64,000 nucleotides of DNA, from contig JAQCYU010000002.1 of assembly GCA_027682925.1 (NCBI GenBank), positions 62,001 to 126,000 on the forward strand, in the 5' to 3' direction. The position numbers and the translations under genes were made by a program. Position 1 is the first letter of the stretch. Each line of letters starts with the position of its first letter. Below, one piece after another: positions 31,180-41,099 of the stretch. The DNA is from Coriobacteriaceae bacterium AF45-21 (GTDB lineage: Bacteria > Actinomycetota > Coriobacteriia > Coriobacteriales > Coriobacteriaceae). The notes under the pieces are model-generated. The model worked only from the letters and a program-made list of their open reading frames with translations. It was not told the origin of the DNA and searched no databases.

Positions 31180-32259
31180 ATGAGCGCTCGCGTAACCATG
31201 AAGGACATAGCCGCCGAGCTTGGCGTTTCCATCAATACCGTGCATAAGGCCCTGACGGGCAAGGCCGGCGTGAGCGAATCCGTGCGTGCCAAGGTGAATG
31301 CCAAGGCCGAGGCCATGGGCTACCATCGCAACACAAGTGCCTCAAGCCTGCGGCGCAAGGATATCAACCTGGTGTTTTGCCTGCCCCGCGCATCGCGCGA
31401 GGGGGCGTACTTTTTCCGTTACCTTTGGGAAGGCTGCAACCGCTTTGAGCAGGAGGTCATCGATCAGGGCATTACGGTTGAGCGCGTAGAATTTGGCGTG
31501 GGCGGCTACGCCGATGCGCTCGAGCAGATTGATGAGCGTCTGCAGGTAGGCGAGAAGATTGACGGTCTGCTTGCCTATGTTCCGGGCGATGACCGCGCAA
31601 CCGAACTCTTGAGGCAGATTGCCGAGGCGGGTGTGGCGATCGAGCTCGTCGACGGCGACCGACCGCACCTCGATCGCCTGGGTGCCAGTCTGGCGGACTA
31701 TTCCGCGGCGGGCAGTCTTATGGCAGAGCAGGCGGCTAACCTGGTCCACGCTTCTGGGGCTGACGCCCGCGTGCTCCTGTTGGCGGGCGACCCTTATACC
31801 GACTCGCACTATCTGACCGCCCGCGCCTTTCATAATTACCTGCGCGAGCACGATATTCCATGGCGGGTTGAGGACCTTGCCGGTGCCCATGCGCAAGTCA
31901 AACAGCTCGAGCGCGAGCTTGAGCGGCGCTTGAGTGCGCCGGATGCTCCCGAGCTCATCTGTAGCGTTTTTGCCGTTGGTTCCGAGGTGATCGCTGACGC
32001 GCTTGTTTCGAGCGGCAAGGCCGGCAAGGTCATGGTGATCGGCAACGACCTGTTCCCCGAGAGCGCCCTGGCCTTACGCCGTGGCATTTTTACCAATATT
32101 GTCTATAAGGACCCGGTGAGCTTGGCCTACCGTGGTGCCAAGACCTTGGGCGAGTATTTGCTGTGGGGTAAAACTCCGGCGGAGCCCGTGCAGAAGGGTG
32201 CTGTGGAGATGGTGTTTGCCAGCAACGTCGACCGCTACTGCGAGCTTGCGGGAATTTAG
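31180..32259 (+). CDS. LacI-family regulator, candidate controller of the hexuronate genes
   Basis: A 359-residue LacI-type regulator. The helix-turn-helix is MKDIAAELGVSINTVHKALTG, with a long sugar-binding domain (residues 62-355) whose middle resembles ABC-type sugar-binding proteins (GDDRATELLRQIAEAGVAIELV). ACGGAG precedes ATG 31180; the later ATG at 31198 is possible. It lies directly before uxaC, and the palindrome GTGAACGTTCAC recurs across the following pectin genes, so it is the leading candidate for that regulon. The GntR protein at 51727 is the alternative. Confidence 0.8.
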   Translation: MSARVTMKDIAAELGVSINTVHKALTGKAGVSESVRAKVNAKAEAMGYHRNTSASSLRRKDINLVFCLPRASREGAYFFRYLWEGCNRFEQEVIDQGITVERVEFGVGGYADALEQIDERLQVGEKIDGLLAYVPGDDRATELLRQIAEAGVAIELVDGDRPHLDRLGASLADYSAAGSLMAEQAANLVHASGADARVLLLAGDPYTDSHYLTARAFHNYLREHDIPWRVEDLAGAHAQVKQLERELERRLSAPDAPELICSVFAVGSEVIADALVSSGKAGKVMVIGNDLFPESALALRRGIFTNIVYKDPVSLAYRGAKTLGEYLLWGKTPAEPVQKGAVEMVFASNVDRYCELAGI

Positions 32260-32350
32260 CCGTTTGGTCAGGTACCCCCTCTTGCGACGTGCATTTTTTG
32301 GAGTATTCAGCAATGGCGTGTTCCGAAAGAGGCTCAGAACGACTGTTTTA

Positions 32351-32392
32351 GTGCCTCCGATGGGCGTAAATCGCCATCGGAGGCACTTTTTT
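32351..32392 (+). terminator. Terminator after the LacI regulator
   Basis: A 13-bp stem (GTGCCTCCGATGG with CCATCGGAGGCAC) and six T. It isolates the regulator from uxaC within a 460-bp gap. Confidence 0.9.
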
Positions 32393-32573
32393 ATGCCGAT
32401 CGGGCGCGATATGCGCATCAAATAGGGCGTCGAGGACGGTGCGCAGTACGCCCCGATGCTGAATATTCCCAAAAATGTACGCCGAGACATGACCCACCTG
32501 AGCAAAAACGCCCAGGTTCGGTGTTCGGGGACGTTAGTCCATCCGCAATGCATGCGTGTCACGGCTCCAACAA

Positions 32574-32601
32574 CCGTTGAACGGACAAAATCGACCGTTC
32601 A
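32574..32601 (+). promoter_or_regulatory. 28-bp shared promoter motif, copy b
   Basis: A symmetric version of the motif: TGAACGG and CCGTTCA face each other 10 bp apart. It sits 13 bp before the first GTGAACGTTCAC-type operator of uxaC. Confidence 0.45.
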
Positions 32602-32614
32602 CCCCATGGTGGTT

Positions 32615-32665
32615 AGGTGACGTTCACCTTTTAAGTCGCAATGAATTAGTATAGTGAACGTTCAC
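32615..32665. promoter_or_regulatory. Two hexuronate operators and promoter before uxaC
   Basis: AGGTGACGTTCACCT (32615-32629) and GTGAACGTTCAC (32654-32665) flank a TAGTATA -10-like box. The first is a perfect 16-bp palindrome if one A is restored. Binding between and over the promoter would block transcription. Confidence 0.65.
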
Positions 32666-32719
32666 CTAGAGGATAACGAGCGCATCGTGCGCCCGCTCCG
32701 CCAACAAAGGGGTTGTTTG

Positions 32720-34146
32720 ATGAAAAACTTCATGGACGATCAGGATTTCCTGCTGAGCACCAAGACCGGCGAGGAGCTGTTCCACAACTTTGCCGAGGGC
32801 ATGCCCATCGTCGACTACCACTGCCACATTTCTCCCAAGGAGATCTGGGACGACAAGCGTTTTGAGAACATCACCGAGGTTTGGCTGGGCGGTGACCACT
32901 ACAAGTGGCGCCTGATGCGTGCCAACGGCGTCGACGAGCGCTTCATTACCGGCGATGCCCCTGCTCGCGAGAAGTTCCAGAAGTGGGCCGAGACCCTGGG
33001 CCGTTGCGTGGGCAACCCCGTCTTTGAGTGGAGCCACCTGGAGCTTAAGCGTTACTTTGGCTACGAGGGTGTCCTGAACGGCAAAACCGCTCAGGAGGTC
33101 TGGGACCTTGCCAACGCCAAGCTCGCTGAGGCTAGCTTTACCTGCCGCAACCTGATCAAGCAGTCCAACGTCCGCATGATCTGCACTACCGATGACCCCG
33201 CCGACAGCTTTGAGTGGCACAAGAAGATTGCCGCCGACGACAGTTTTGACGTTCAGGTCGTTCCTGCCATGCGCCCCGATGCCGCCCTGCGCATCGAACG
33301 TGGCCAGGAGTTCGCCGACTACTGCAAGCATCTCTCCGAGGTTGCTGGCGTTGAGATCAGCGACTTCGAGGGCATGAAGGCCGCCATCTCCAAGCGCTAC
33401 GACGTTGCCCACGAGCTGGGCTGCCGCGCTTCCGACCACGCGCTCGACTACGTTATGTACGTTCCGGCTACCGCCGACGAGATCGAGACTATCTTTGCCA
33501 AGGGCCTTGCCGCCGAGCCGCTTACCGAGGACGAGGTCCTCAAGTACAAGACGGCCTTTATGCGGTTCGTCGCCGGCGAGTATGTCCGCCTTGGCTGGGC
33601 CATGCAGCTGCACTTTGGCTGCAAGCGTGACAACAACCGCGCTATGTTCGCCAAGCTCGGTCCCGATACCGGCTACGACTGCATCTCCAACTACACGCCG
33701 TCCGACCAGCTGGCCGATTTCCTCAACTCCATCCAGGAGGCCACGGGTCTGCCCAAGACCATTCTGTACAGCCTGAACCCCATCGACAACACCATGATCG
33801 ATACCGTGATGGGCTGCTTCCAGGAGCTCCGACCGCCGGTAAGATTCAGAACGGCTCTGCCTGGTGGTTCAACGACAACGAGATCGGTATGCGCGAGCAG
33901 CTCACGGCTCTGGCTAACGAGGGCGTGCTGGGCAACTTTGTGGGCATGCTTACCGATTCCCGCTCCTTCCTGTCCTACCCGCGTCACGAGTACTTCCGTC
34001 GCGTGCTGTGCGGCGTGATCGGCGAGTGGGTCGAGCAGGGCAAGTATCCGGCCGACATGGAGCAGCTGGGAGCCATCGTGCGCGACATCAGCTACAACAA
34101 CGCGGTCCGCTACTTTGGCTTTGACCTGGATACCGTCGAGGCCTAA
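32720..34146 (+). CDS. uxaC: Glucuronate/galacturonate isomerase (frameshifted)
   Basis: Uronate isomerase turns D-galacturonate into D-tagaturonate (or glucuronate into fructuronate), the entry step of hexuronate breakdown. The repaired protein has about 475 residues, the family norm, with the metal site VDYHCHISP and TTDDP. The frame shifts near 33830: QEL joins PTAGKIQNGSAWWFNDNE when one C is restored. AAAGGGG precedes ATG 32720; the longer frame from 32654 runs through the operator. uxaB follows after a hairpin. Confidence 0.93.
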
Positions 34147-34170
34147 ACCCGCATCGAATCACACCGAACT

Positions 34171-34206
34171 CGGGAGCGCCGTTGCCACACGCGGCGCCCC
34201 CGTTTT
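34171..34206 (+). terminator. Hairpin between uxaC and uxaB
   Basis: CGGGAGCGCCG and CGGCGCCCCCG pair with one mismatch around a 10-nt loop, followed by TTTT. It may end or attenuate uxaC transcripts. Confidence 0.6.
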
Positions 34207-34242
34207 GCCTGCACGCTAACAGCAATCTAAGGAGAGACATCG

Positions 34243-35757
34243 ATGGAGAACATCAGCTACGAGACGCTCGAGAAGATCGGCTACAAGGGCTACCTGCTGC
34301 CCAAGGACGCGCCCGAGAAGGTTCTGCAGTTTGGCGAGGGCAATTTCCTGCGCGCCTTTGTCGACCGCTTCTTTGACATGGGCAACGAGGCAACCGGCTG
34401 GAACGGCAAGGTTGTCATGGTGCAGCCCATCAGCGGCGCCTTTGGCTTTGCCGACGGCATCAATGCCCAGGACGACCTGTACACCGTGCTGGTGCGCGGC
34501 AAGGAGAGCGGCAACACGGTCGACGAGTCCCGTGTGATCAGCGCCTGCAGCCGCTGCCTCAATCCGTATCGTGAGGACGACTACCGCGCCATGATGGGGG
34601 TCGCCGTCTCCGACGATTTGGAGATTATCGTCTCCAACACCACCGAGGCTGGCATTGCCTACGATCCGTCCTGCAAGGCCGACGACATGCCGCCCGCGAG
34701 CTTCCCCGCTAAGCTTGCCCAGGTGCTCCACACCCGCTGGGCCGCCGGCAAGCCGGGCGTCATCGTGCTCGCCTGTGAGCTCATCGATCACAACGGCGAG
34801 GAGCTGCTGCGCATCATGAACCAGTACGTGAGCGACTGGGGCTGGGAGGACGAGTTTGCGCAGTGGATGGCCAACGACTGCACCGTCTGCACCACGCTCG
34901 TCGACACTATCGTCCCCGGCCGTATCCGCGACCCCAAGGAGGCCGCTGCCGTGGCCGAGCGCCTGGGCTACGAGGATCCCTTCCTGGCCGTGCGCGAGCC
35001 CTTCCAGATGTGGGGTATCCAGGGCGATGAGTCGCTCAAGGAGCGTCTGCCCTTCGTGAAGGCCGGCCTGCCGGGTGTCTTTGTGACCCCCGATGTCACC
35101 CCGTACAAGAAGCGCAAGGTCCGCATCCTCAACGGCGCCCACACTGCCTTTGTTCCGGGCTCCTGGGTTGCCGGCTTTGACATCGTGCGCGATTGCATGC
35201 ACGACGAGACCGTTCGTGGCTTCATGAACACCATGCTCTACGACGAGGTCATCCCGACGCTTGCCGCCGATCTTGATGTCGAGGACTGCAAGGCCTTCGC
35301 CGCTGCCGTCGAGAACCGCTTCGACAACCCGTTTATCGACCACGCGCTGCTCTCCATTTGCCTCAACTCAACCGCCAAATGGCGTGCTCGCGACCTGCCC
35401 ACGCTCAAGGACTATGTTGCCGAGACCGGCAACCTGCCCAAGTGCCTGGCCACGAGCCTCGCTACGCTCATTGCCTTCTATACGCAGGAGCTCGTTGCTC
35501 GCGAGGGCGATGGCCTGCACCTGCGCCGCGCCGACGGCACCGAGTACACCGCTCAGGACGATGCCTTCGTGCTCGATTTCTACGCCGCCCACGCCGGTGC
35601 AGACGATGCCGAGCTGGTGCACGACGTGCTCAGCAACGAGCAGATGTGGGGCGAGGACCTTACGCAGATCGCCGGCCTTGAGGAGTTTGTCGTCAACGCG
35701 CTTGCCGTTGTGCGCGCCGAGGGCGCCAAGCAGGCATTTGCCAACGCCCAGGCCTAA
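34243..35757 (+). CDS. uxaB: Tagaturonate reductase
   Basis: An NADH-dependent enzyme of the mannitol dehydrogenase family, 504 residues, that reduces tagaturonate to altronate. The N-terminal dinucleotide-binding part reads VLQFGEGNFLRAFVDRFFD, and the substrate domain carries KKRKVRILNGAHTA with the catalytic Lys. AAGGAG precedes the ATG. Placed between uxaC and uxaA it is UxaB rather than fructuronate reductase UxuB. Confidence 0.93.
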   Translation: MENISYETLEKIGYKGYLLPKDAPEKVLQFGEGNFLRAFVDRFFDMGNEATGWNGKVVMVQPISGAFGFADGINAQDDLYTVLVRGKESGNTVDESRVISACSRCLNPYREDDYRAMMGVAVSDDLEIIVSNTTEAGIAYDPSCKADDMPPASFPAKLAQVLHTRWAAGKPGVIVLACELIDHNGEELLRIMNQYVSDWGWEDEFAQWMANDCTVCTTLVDTIVPGRIRDPKEAAAVAERLGYEDPFLAVREPFQMWGIQGDESLKERLPFVKAGLPGVFVTPDVTPYKKRKVRILNGAHTAFVPGSWVAGFDIVRDCMHDETVRGFMNTMLYDEVIPTLAADLDVEDCKAFAAAVENRFDNPFIDHALLSICLNSTAKWRARDLPTLKDYVAETGNLPKCLATSLATLIAFYTQELVAREGDGLHLRRADGTEYTAQDDAFVLDFYAAHAGADDAELVHDVLSNEQMWGEDLTQIAGLEEFVVNALAVVRAEGAKQAFANAQA

Positions 35758-35767
35758 ATCCTTCTGT

Positions 35768-35793
35768 GCGCCCGCCGGGCAACTGGCGGGCGC
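35768..35793 (+). other. Stem-loop between uxaB and uxaA
   Basis: A perfect 9-bp GCGCCCGCC/GGCGGGCGC stem with an 8-nt loop and no T-run; more likely a transcript-stability hairpin than a terminator. Confidence 0.5.
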
Positions 35794-35835
35794 CCGCTGA
35801 CTTCTGCTCAACCTGTAGGGTTAGGACTCTTTGTA

Positions 35836-37320
35836 ATGAATACTATCCAGATCAATCCGGCCGACAACGTGATCGTCGCGCTGTCGCCGCTTGCCAAGGG
35901 CACCGCCGTCGCGGTTCCCGGGGTGGGCGAGGTCGTTGCCGCGGAGGATATTCCGCAGGGCCACAAGATGGCCGTGCGTGCCATTGCGGCGGGGGAGGAC
36001 GTCGTCAAGTACGGTCTTCCTATCGGTCACGTGACGGGCGACATCCAGCCCGGTCAGTGGCTTCATACGCATAACGTCAAGACCAACCTTTCGGGCGAGG
36101 TCGAGTACGCTTACAACCCGACGCATCCGGTCGTTGAGCCGGTTGAGCCCGAGACCTTTATGGGCTTCCGTCGCGCCGATGGCCGCGCCGCCACGCGCAA
36201 CGAGCTGTGGATCATCCCCACGGTCGGCTGCGTCAACGAGGTCGCACGTGCCATGTGCGAGCAGGCTCAGGATCTGGTCGAGGGCTCGCTGGAGGGCGTT
36301 TACTACTTCCCGCATCCCTTTGGCTGCTCGCAGACCGGTGCCGACCATGCCCAGACGCGCCGTCTGCTGGTGGCGCTCTCGCGTCACGCAAACGCTGCGG
36401 GTGTGCTGTTCCTGTCCCTCGGTTGCGAAAACTGCACGCACCAGCAGGTACTCGACGAGCTCGGTGACTTTGATCGCGAGCGCGTTCGATTCCTCGCCTG
36501 CCAGGATGTAGCCGACGAGCAGGTCGAGGGTCACAAGATCCTGTCCGAGCTTGCCGACCTGGCCAAGCAGGCCAAGCGTGAGCCCATTCCTGCCTCCGAG
36601 CTGGTCATTGGCCTTAAGTGCGGCGGCTCTGACGGTCTTTCGGGCATTACCGCCAACCCCACGATCGGTCGCGTGAGCGATATGGTTGTCGCCCGCGGCG
36701 GCACGTCGGTGCTCACCGAGGTTCCCGAGATGTTTGGCGCGGAGAGCATTCTGCTCGATCGCTGTGAGAGCCAGGACGTCTTCAATGCCGCCTCCGACAT
36801 GCTCAACGGCTTTAAGGACTACTTTATCAGCCACGGCGAGGTCGTCTATGAGAACCCGAGCCCCGGCAACAAGGACGGCGGCATTACCACGCTCGAGGAC
36901 AAGAGCTGCGGCTGCGTGCAAAAGGGCGGATCTGCCCCCATCGTCGACGTGCTGCCGTATGCCGGTCAGGCTACCAAGCATGGCCTGAACATGCTGTGCG
37001 GTCCGGGCAACGACATGGTATCCACCACGGCCCTGACGGCTGCCGGCTGCCACGTAATCCTGTTCTCGACCGGCCGCGGCACGCCGTTTGGCGCACCGGC
37101 GCCTACACTCAAGGTGTTCACCAACCAGCGTCTGTGCGACCACAAGGCCAACTGGATGGACTTTAACGCCGGCGTGGTGGCTACGGGCGAGCGCACGCTC
37201 GATGAGGCTGCCGACGACCTGTATCAGATGGTGCTGGACACGGCGAGCGGCAAGCTTACGAGTGCCGAGCGTCGCGGCTGCCACGAGATCAGCATTTGGA
37301 AGGATGGCGTCTGCCTGTAG
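35836..37320 (+). CDS. uxaA: Altronate dehydratase
   Basis: A 494-residue dehydratase that converts altronate to 2-keto-3-deoxygluconate. The N-terminal SAF domain (about 1-75) is followed by the catalytic part with GCSQTGADHAQTRR, GCENCTHQQV, CGGSDGLSGITANP and GRGTPFGAPAPTLK; the Cys residues fit its metal or Fe-S dependence. The ribosome site is weak (TAGGGTTAGG). It ends the uxaCBA set. Confidence 0.94.
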   Translation: MNTIQINPADNVIVALSPLAKGTAVAVPGVGEVVAAEDIPQGHKMAVRAIAAGEDVVKYGLPIGHVTGDIQPGQWLHTHNVKTNLSGEVEYAYNPTHPVVEPVEPETFMGFRRADGRAATRNELWIIPTVGCVNEVARAMCEQAQDLVEGSLEGVYYFPHPFGCSQTGADHAQTRRLLVALSRHANAAGVLFLSLGCENCTHQQVLDELGDFDRERVRFLACQDVADEQVEGHKILSELADLAKQAKREPIPASELVIGLKCGGSDGLSGITANPTIGRVSDMVVARGGTSVLTEVPEMFGAESILLDRCESQDVFNAASDMLNGFKDYFISHGEVVYENPSPGNKDGGITTLEDKSCGCVQKGGSAPIVDVLPYAGQATKHGLNMLCGPGNDMVSTTALTAAGCHVILFSTGRGTPFGAPAPTLKVFTNQRLCDHKANWMDFNAGVVATGERTLDEAADDLYQMVLDTASGKLTSAERRGCHEISIWKDGVCL

Positions 37321-37352
37321 CGGTAAATGGGTTCGCATAGGGCGCTATTGAC

Positions 37353-37392
37353 CATGGCCCCGTCGGGAGTGTTCCCGGCGGGGCCATGTTTG
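37353..37392 (+). terminator. Terminator after uxaA
   Basis: A long stem (CATGGCCCCGTCGGGA with TCCCGGCGGGGCCATG, one mismatch) followed by TTTGTT. Confidence 0.85.
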
Positions 37393-37445
37393 TTCTGTCT
37401 GTTCGGGCGTGTCTTCCTGAGGGTACGGGAGCGGCGAAAACAATA

Positions 37446-37615
37446 AACGTTCACCTAATCGACCTCAAATTTAAACCCACTCAATACCCATGTAATCGTG
37501 ATTTTTTTCAAGTCAGATATCCGTTTAACGGCAAAAAACGACCGTTCAAGGATAATATACAAGTGAACGTTCACCTATCATATGCAATCGCGCATAATCT
37601 AGCTAAACGTTCACC
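37446..37615. promoter_or_regulatory. Three hexuronate operators before the GPH transporter
   Basis: Half-perfect AACGTTCACC at 37446-37455, perfect GTGAACGTTCAC at 37563-37574 and TAAACGTTCACC at 37604-37615. A GATAATATAC -10-like box at 37551 lies between, and the 28-bp motif sits at 37521-37548. The 379-bp gap has no gene. Confidence 0.65.
37521..37548 (+). promoter_or_regulatory. 28-bp shared promoter motif, copy c
   Basis: Ends in CGACCGTTCA like the other two copies and overlaps the -35 region of the transporter promoter, so a protein bound here would probably hinder RNA polymerase. Confidence 0.45.
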
Positions 37616-37699
37616 CTACGAGTGGGCGATATGCAGACAGACATCGGTATGGACTCCAATGTCTTGTTACAAGACAATCGAGAAAAGAGAGGGAGCTCG

Positions 37700-39259
37700 A
37701 TGACTAACAAGATCGGTAAAAAGCGCAAGATCACATTCTGGACGCGCTTGGGCTTTGGTATGGGCGGCATGCTCAACTCCGGTGCCCTGAGCTTTATGCA
37801 CAGCTACATGGTGCTGTTCCTGTCCACGGAGTGCGGTCTGTCCGCAGGCGAGGCTGCGCTGATCAGCTCGTTCGCCATCTATCTCAACGCCATTCTGTGC
37901 CCGCTCATGGGCTTTGTGGCCGATAACTTCTACGCTACCAAGATCGGCCGCATCTTTGGCCGCCGCCGTTTCTGGATCTTGCTGGCTATCCCGATGATGG
38001 TCGCCGAGCCGCTCATCTTTGTGGCTACGCCGTTTGGTTTCCCGTACTACTTTGTGTTGTACCTGATCTACAACGTCGCGTACACGTTCTGCACCGCCAA
38101 CCTGTCGCCGCTTACCATCGAGATGACCGATGACTTCAAGGAGCGTACGTACCTCACCGGCTACAAGCACCTCTTTGGTAACGCCGCCGGCTTCCTGATG
38201 GCAGCACTCGTCGGCTTTGGCTTTGGCACCTTCGGCGAGACCAACCCGTTCAGCTACTTCATTATTGCTACGATTAACGCTTCGGTCATGGCAATCTCGC
38301 TGCTCTGCGTGTACCTGTCCACGTGGGAGCACACCCCCGAGGAGGTCGCTCAGGAGAAGATCGAGAGCGTCGGCGAGGGTATCAAGAAGTTTTTCATCGA
38401 CGTTATCTCTACCTTCCGCAACAAGTCCTTCCGCAAGGTCCTGTATGCGCAGGTCTCCACGAAGCTCGCCGCTGCCTGCTGGTCTGCGTGCCTGTCCTTC
38501 TTCATCGTCTACTGTCTGCAGATTCCTAAGTCCTACGAGTCCGTGATGGAGATGCCCGGCAAGGTCGTCGCTATCGTCTGCACCGCCATCTGGGTCGCCC
38601 TCATGGCCAAGAAGGGCTTCCACAAGTCTTGGTACCTGGCAAACGTCGGTTGCGCCGCGTGCATCATCGCCTACAACTACTTCGCCTTTGGTCAGATCAA
38701 CGGCACCTCCACGGTCGCCATCGCCATGATCGCCTACCCCATCATCTTCGCCATCTGGAAGTTCTTCTACGTTGGCTTCCAGTATCTGCCCGATGTTCTG
38801 CTCAACTACATCCCCGATGTCGATGAGCTCATCACCCTGCGTCGTCGCGAGGGCATCTACAGCTCCGCACAGCAGCTCTGCCAGCAGATCGCCCAGGCTG
38901 TTGCCGTCAACGTATGGGCTATCGTCCTTGCTGCCTCCGGCTTCATTCAGACCGCCGGCAACAGCGACGCCGTGACCCAGCCCGCCACCGTGCCTCTGTA
39001 CATTTGCGGCTACATGCTCATCGGCTGCGCTGGCTTCTTCCTGCTCGCGGCCGTCCTTGCCCGCGGCATCAAGATTGACAAGGAGCAGTGCGACATCCTT
39101 TGCGACGAGATCCACCGTGTCAAGGAGGGTGGCAAGATGGCCGACGTCAAGCCCGAGGTCAAGGCGCTTTGCGAGGAGCTCTCCGGCTTTAAGTACGAGG
39201 ACTGCTTCGCCCACAACAATGTTGGCTTCCAGGACGGCAGCGTAATTCCCGCCGAGTAG
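37700..39259 (+). CDS. GPH/MFS-type sugar (probable hexuronide) transporter
   Basis: A 519-residue carrier with about twelve membrane helices of the glycoside-pentoside-hexuronide type (LGFGMGGMLNSGALSFM at the start, GRRRFWILL in the loop after helix 2). A soluble tail of about 60 residues follows the last helix. Its three operators and place between uxaA and pectin enzymes point to import of galacturonate or short oligogalacturonides. GAGAGGGAG precedes ATG 37700; the longer frame from 37622 is not supported. Confidence 0.85.
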   Translation: MTNKIGKKRKITFWTRLGFGMGGMLNSGALSFMHSYMVLFLSTECGLSAGEAALISSFAIYLNAILCPLMGFVADNFYATKIGRIFGRRRFWILLAIPMMVAEPLIFVATPFGFPYYFVLYLIYNVAYTFCTANLSPLTIEMTDDFKERTYLTGYKHLFGNAAGFLMAALVGFGFGTFGETNPFSYFIIATINASVMAISLLCVYLSTWEHTPEEVAQEKIESVGEGIKKFFIDVISTFRNKSFRKVLYAQVSTKLAAACWSACLSFFIVYCLQIPKSYESVMEMPGKVVAIVCTAIWVALMAKKGFHKSWYLANVGCAACIIAYNYFAFGQINGTSTVAIAMIAYPIIFAIWKFFYVGFQYLPDVLLNYIPDVDELITLRRREGIYSSAQQLCQQIAQAVAVNVWAIVLAASGFIQTAGNSDAVTQPATVPLYICGYMLIGCAGFFLLAAVLARGIKIDKEQCDILCDEIHRVKEGGKMADVKPEVKALCEELSGFKYEDCFAHNNVGFQDGSVIPAE

Positions 39260-39282
39260 GGCAGGCGCATCGTCCAAACCAC

Positions 39283-39327
39283 AGGGCCGTGCCACCGGAG
39301 ATCCACCGGCGGGTACGGCCCTTTTTT
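39283..39327 (+). terminator. Terminator after the GPH transporter
   Basis: AGGGCCGT and ACGGCCCT are the outer arms of a longer imperfect stem, followed by six T. Confidence 0.8.
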
Positions 39328-39373
39328 AAAAACGACTAGTATGAACTTCTGATTACATTTGAGGGAGAGACCC

Positions 39374-40968
39374 ATGGAGACGAACGTTATCTGGCGCAAT
39401 GCCCGCGCGGCCGTTATCGAGCTCGACGATGGCGGCTACTTTACCTGTGCCGATACGTGGGAGATCTTTGTCAACGATGAGCCCGCCGGTACCACGAATA
39501 CGGTCGAGACCTATGTCGATGGCCTGACTCCCGGCAAGCGCAACCTGATCCGCTTTGTCTGCGGCGAGCGCGAGTTGAGCGTAGGCGTCACCACGCCGGC
39601 GGAGCCTTTACCATCAACGTTCGCGACTGCGGAGCCAAGGGCGATGCCGAGCACGATGACACCACCAACATTCAGGCTGCCATCATGGCCTGCCCCAAGG
39701 GCGGGCGCGTGCTGATCCCCGCCGGCAACTACCGCATCAAGTCCCTCTTCCTTAAGAGCAATATCAACATCGAGCTTGCCGAGGGCGCGGTGCTGCTGGC
39801 CCGCCACGACCGCGCCGCGCTTGCCTACATTCCGGGCACGGTCACGGGTGACGAGGGGGCTGGGTACGCCGGCACCGATATGCTGCCCCTGGGCCGTTGG
39901 GAGGGCGAGAGCTTCTCGACCTACTGTTCGACCTTTACGGGCCTGAGCGTGCACGACGTGTGCATCTATGGCCGCGGCGCCATCGACGGCCAGACCGATT
40001 TTGCCGAGGACAACTGGTGGAACAAGGACTTTAAGAACATCTTCCGTCCCGAGGAGGGCCGCGAGATCGCCCGCCCGCGCATGATCTTCCTGTCCGAGTG
40101 CGAAAACGTGAGTCTTGCCGGCTTTACCGTGCGCAACAGCCCGGCGTGGAATATCCATCCCATTCTGTGCGAGCACGTCGATGCCCTGTGCCTGTCCATC
40201 GAGGGTCCCAAGAACTCCCACAACACCGACGGTTTCGATCCCGAGAGCTGCGGTTTTGTCCGCATCCTTGGCTGTCAGTTCTCGGTGGGCGACGACTGCA
40301 TCGCCATCAAGAGCGGCAAACTGGGCATTGAACCCGAGCTCCGTCCCGCCACGCACGACGTGCTGATCTCGCACTGCTACATGCACGACGGCCACGGCGC
40401 CGTGGTGCTGGGATCCGAGGCCGCCGGCGGCATCAAGGACCTCACCGTGAGCAAGTGCCTCTTTGAGCGCACCGACCGCGGCCTGCGCGTCAAGACACGC
40501 CGCGGACGCGGCAAGGACGCCGTCAACGAGGGCATCACCTTCGAGCACATTCGCATGGATAAGGTGCTCACGCCCTTCGTGGTCAACTCGTTCTACTTCT
40601 GCGACAAGGACGGCAAGACCGACTACGTGCAGTCTCGCGAGGCGCTGCCCGTCGACGACCGTACGCCCGGCTTTGGCGCCACGACGTTTTGCGATATCGA
40701 GGCCACCAACTGCCATGCGGCCGCGGCCTATATCACGGGCCTTCCCGAGAGCAAGGTGACGCGCCTGACGTTCCAGGATGTCCATGTGACCTTTGCCGCC
40801 GATGCCGAGCCCTTTGTGCCGGCCATGGCCTGCGGCGTGGAGCCCATGGTGCGCCAGGGCATCATCGCGCAGAACGTGAAAATCCTCGACCTGCAGAACG
40901 TGCGCATCGAGGGTCAGGATGGCGACGAGCTGCAGCTGCAAAACGTCGACAAGGTTATCCGCGCGTAG
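39374..40968 (+). CDS. GH28 polygalacturonase-type enzyme (frameshifted)
   Basis: A family 28 right-handed beta-helix hydrolase of about 531 residues that cuts galacturonan. The catalytic stretches are HNTDGFDPESC, GDDCIAIKSG, the HGAVVLGSE strand and RGLRVKTRRGRGG. An N-terminal beta-sandwich (about 1-80) precedes the helix. The frame breaks near 39602, where GVTTPA joins GAFTINVRDCGAKGD if one G is restored to GGG. There is no signal peptide, so it likely acts on imported oligomers as an exo-type enzyme. GAGGGAGAG precedes the ATG. Confidence 0.88.
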
Positions 40969-41005
40969 GGTAGTGCTCCTGCACAAGTGAATACGGCATG
41001 TTGAG

Positions 41006-41041
41006 GCGTGCGACGGTCGGGTCTGCCCGGCTGTCGCACGC
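41006..41041 (+). other. Stem-loop between GH28 and CE8 genes
   Basis: GCGTGCGAC and GTCGCACGC pair perfectly at the base and CGGG with CCCG at the tip. No T-run follows. Confidence 0.45.
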
Positions 41042-41099
41042 AATCTATAGGTGCCGGCATTGCATGGTGGGTGTTCTGTGACAGAAAGCGTAATGACAG

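Noticed and set aside
39283-39327. Attenuator for the GH28 gene
   Set aside because: The stem with six T is a plain terminator after the transporter; no leader peptide or alternative stem was seen.
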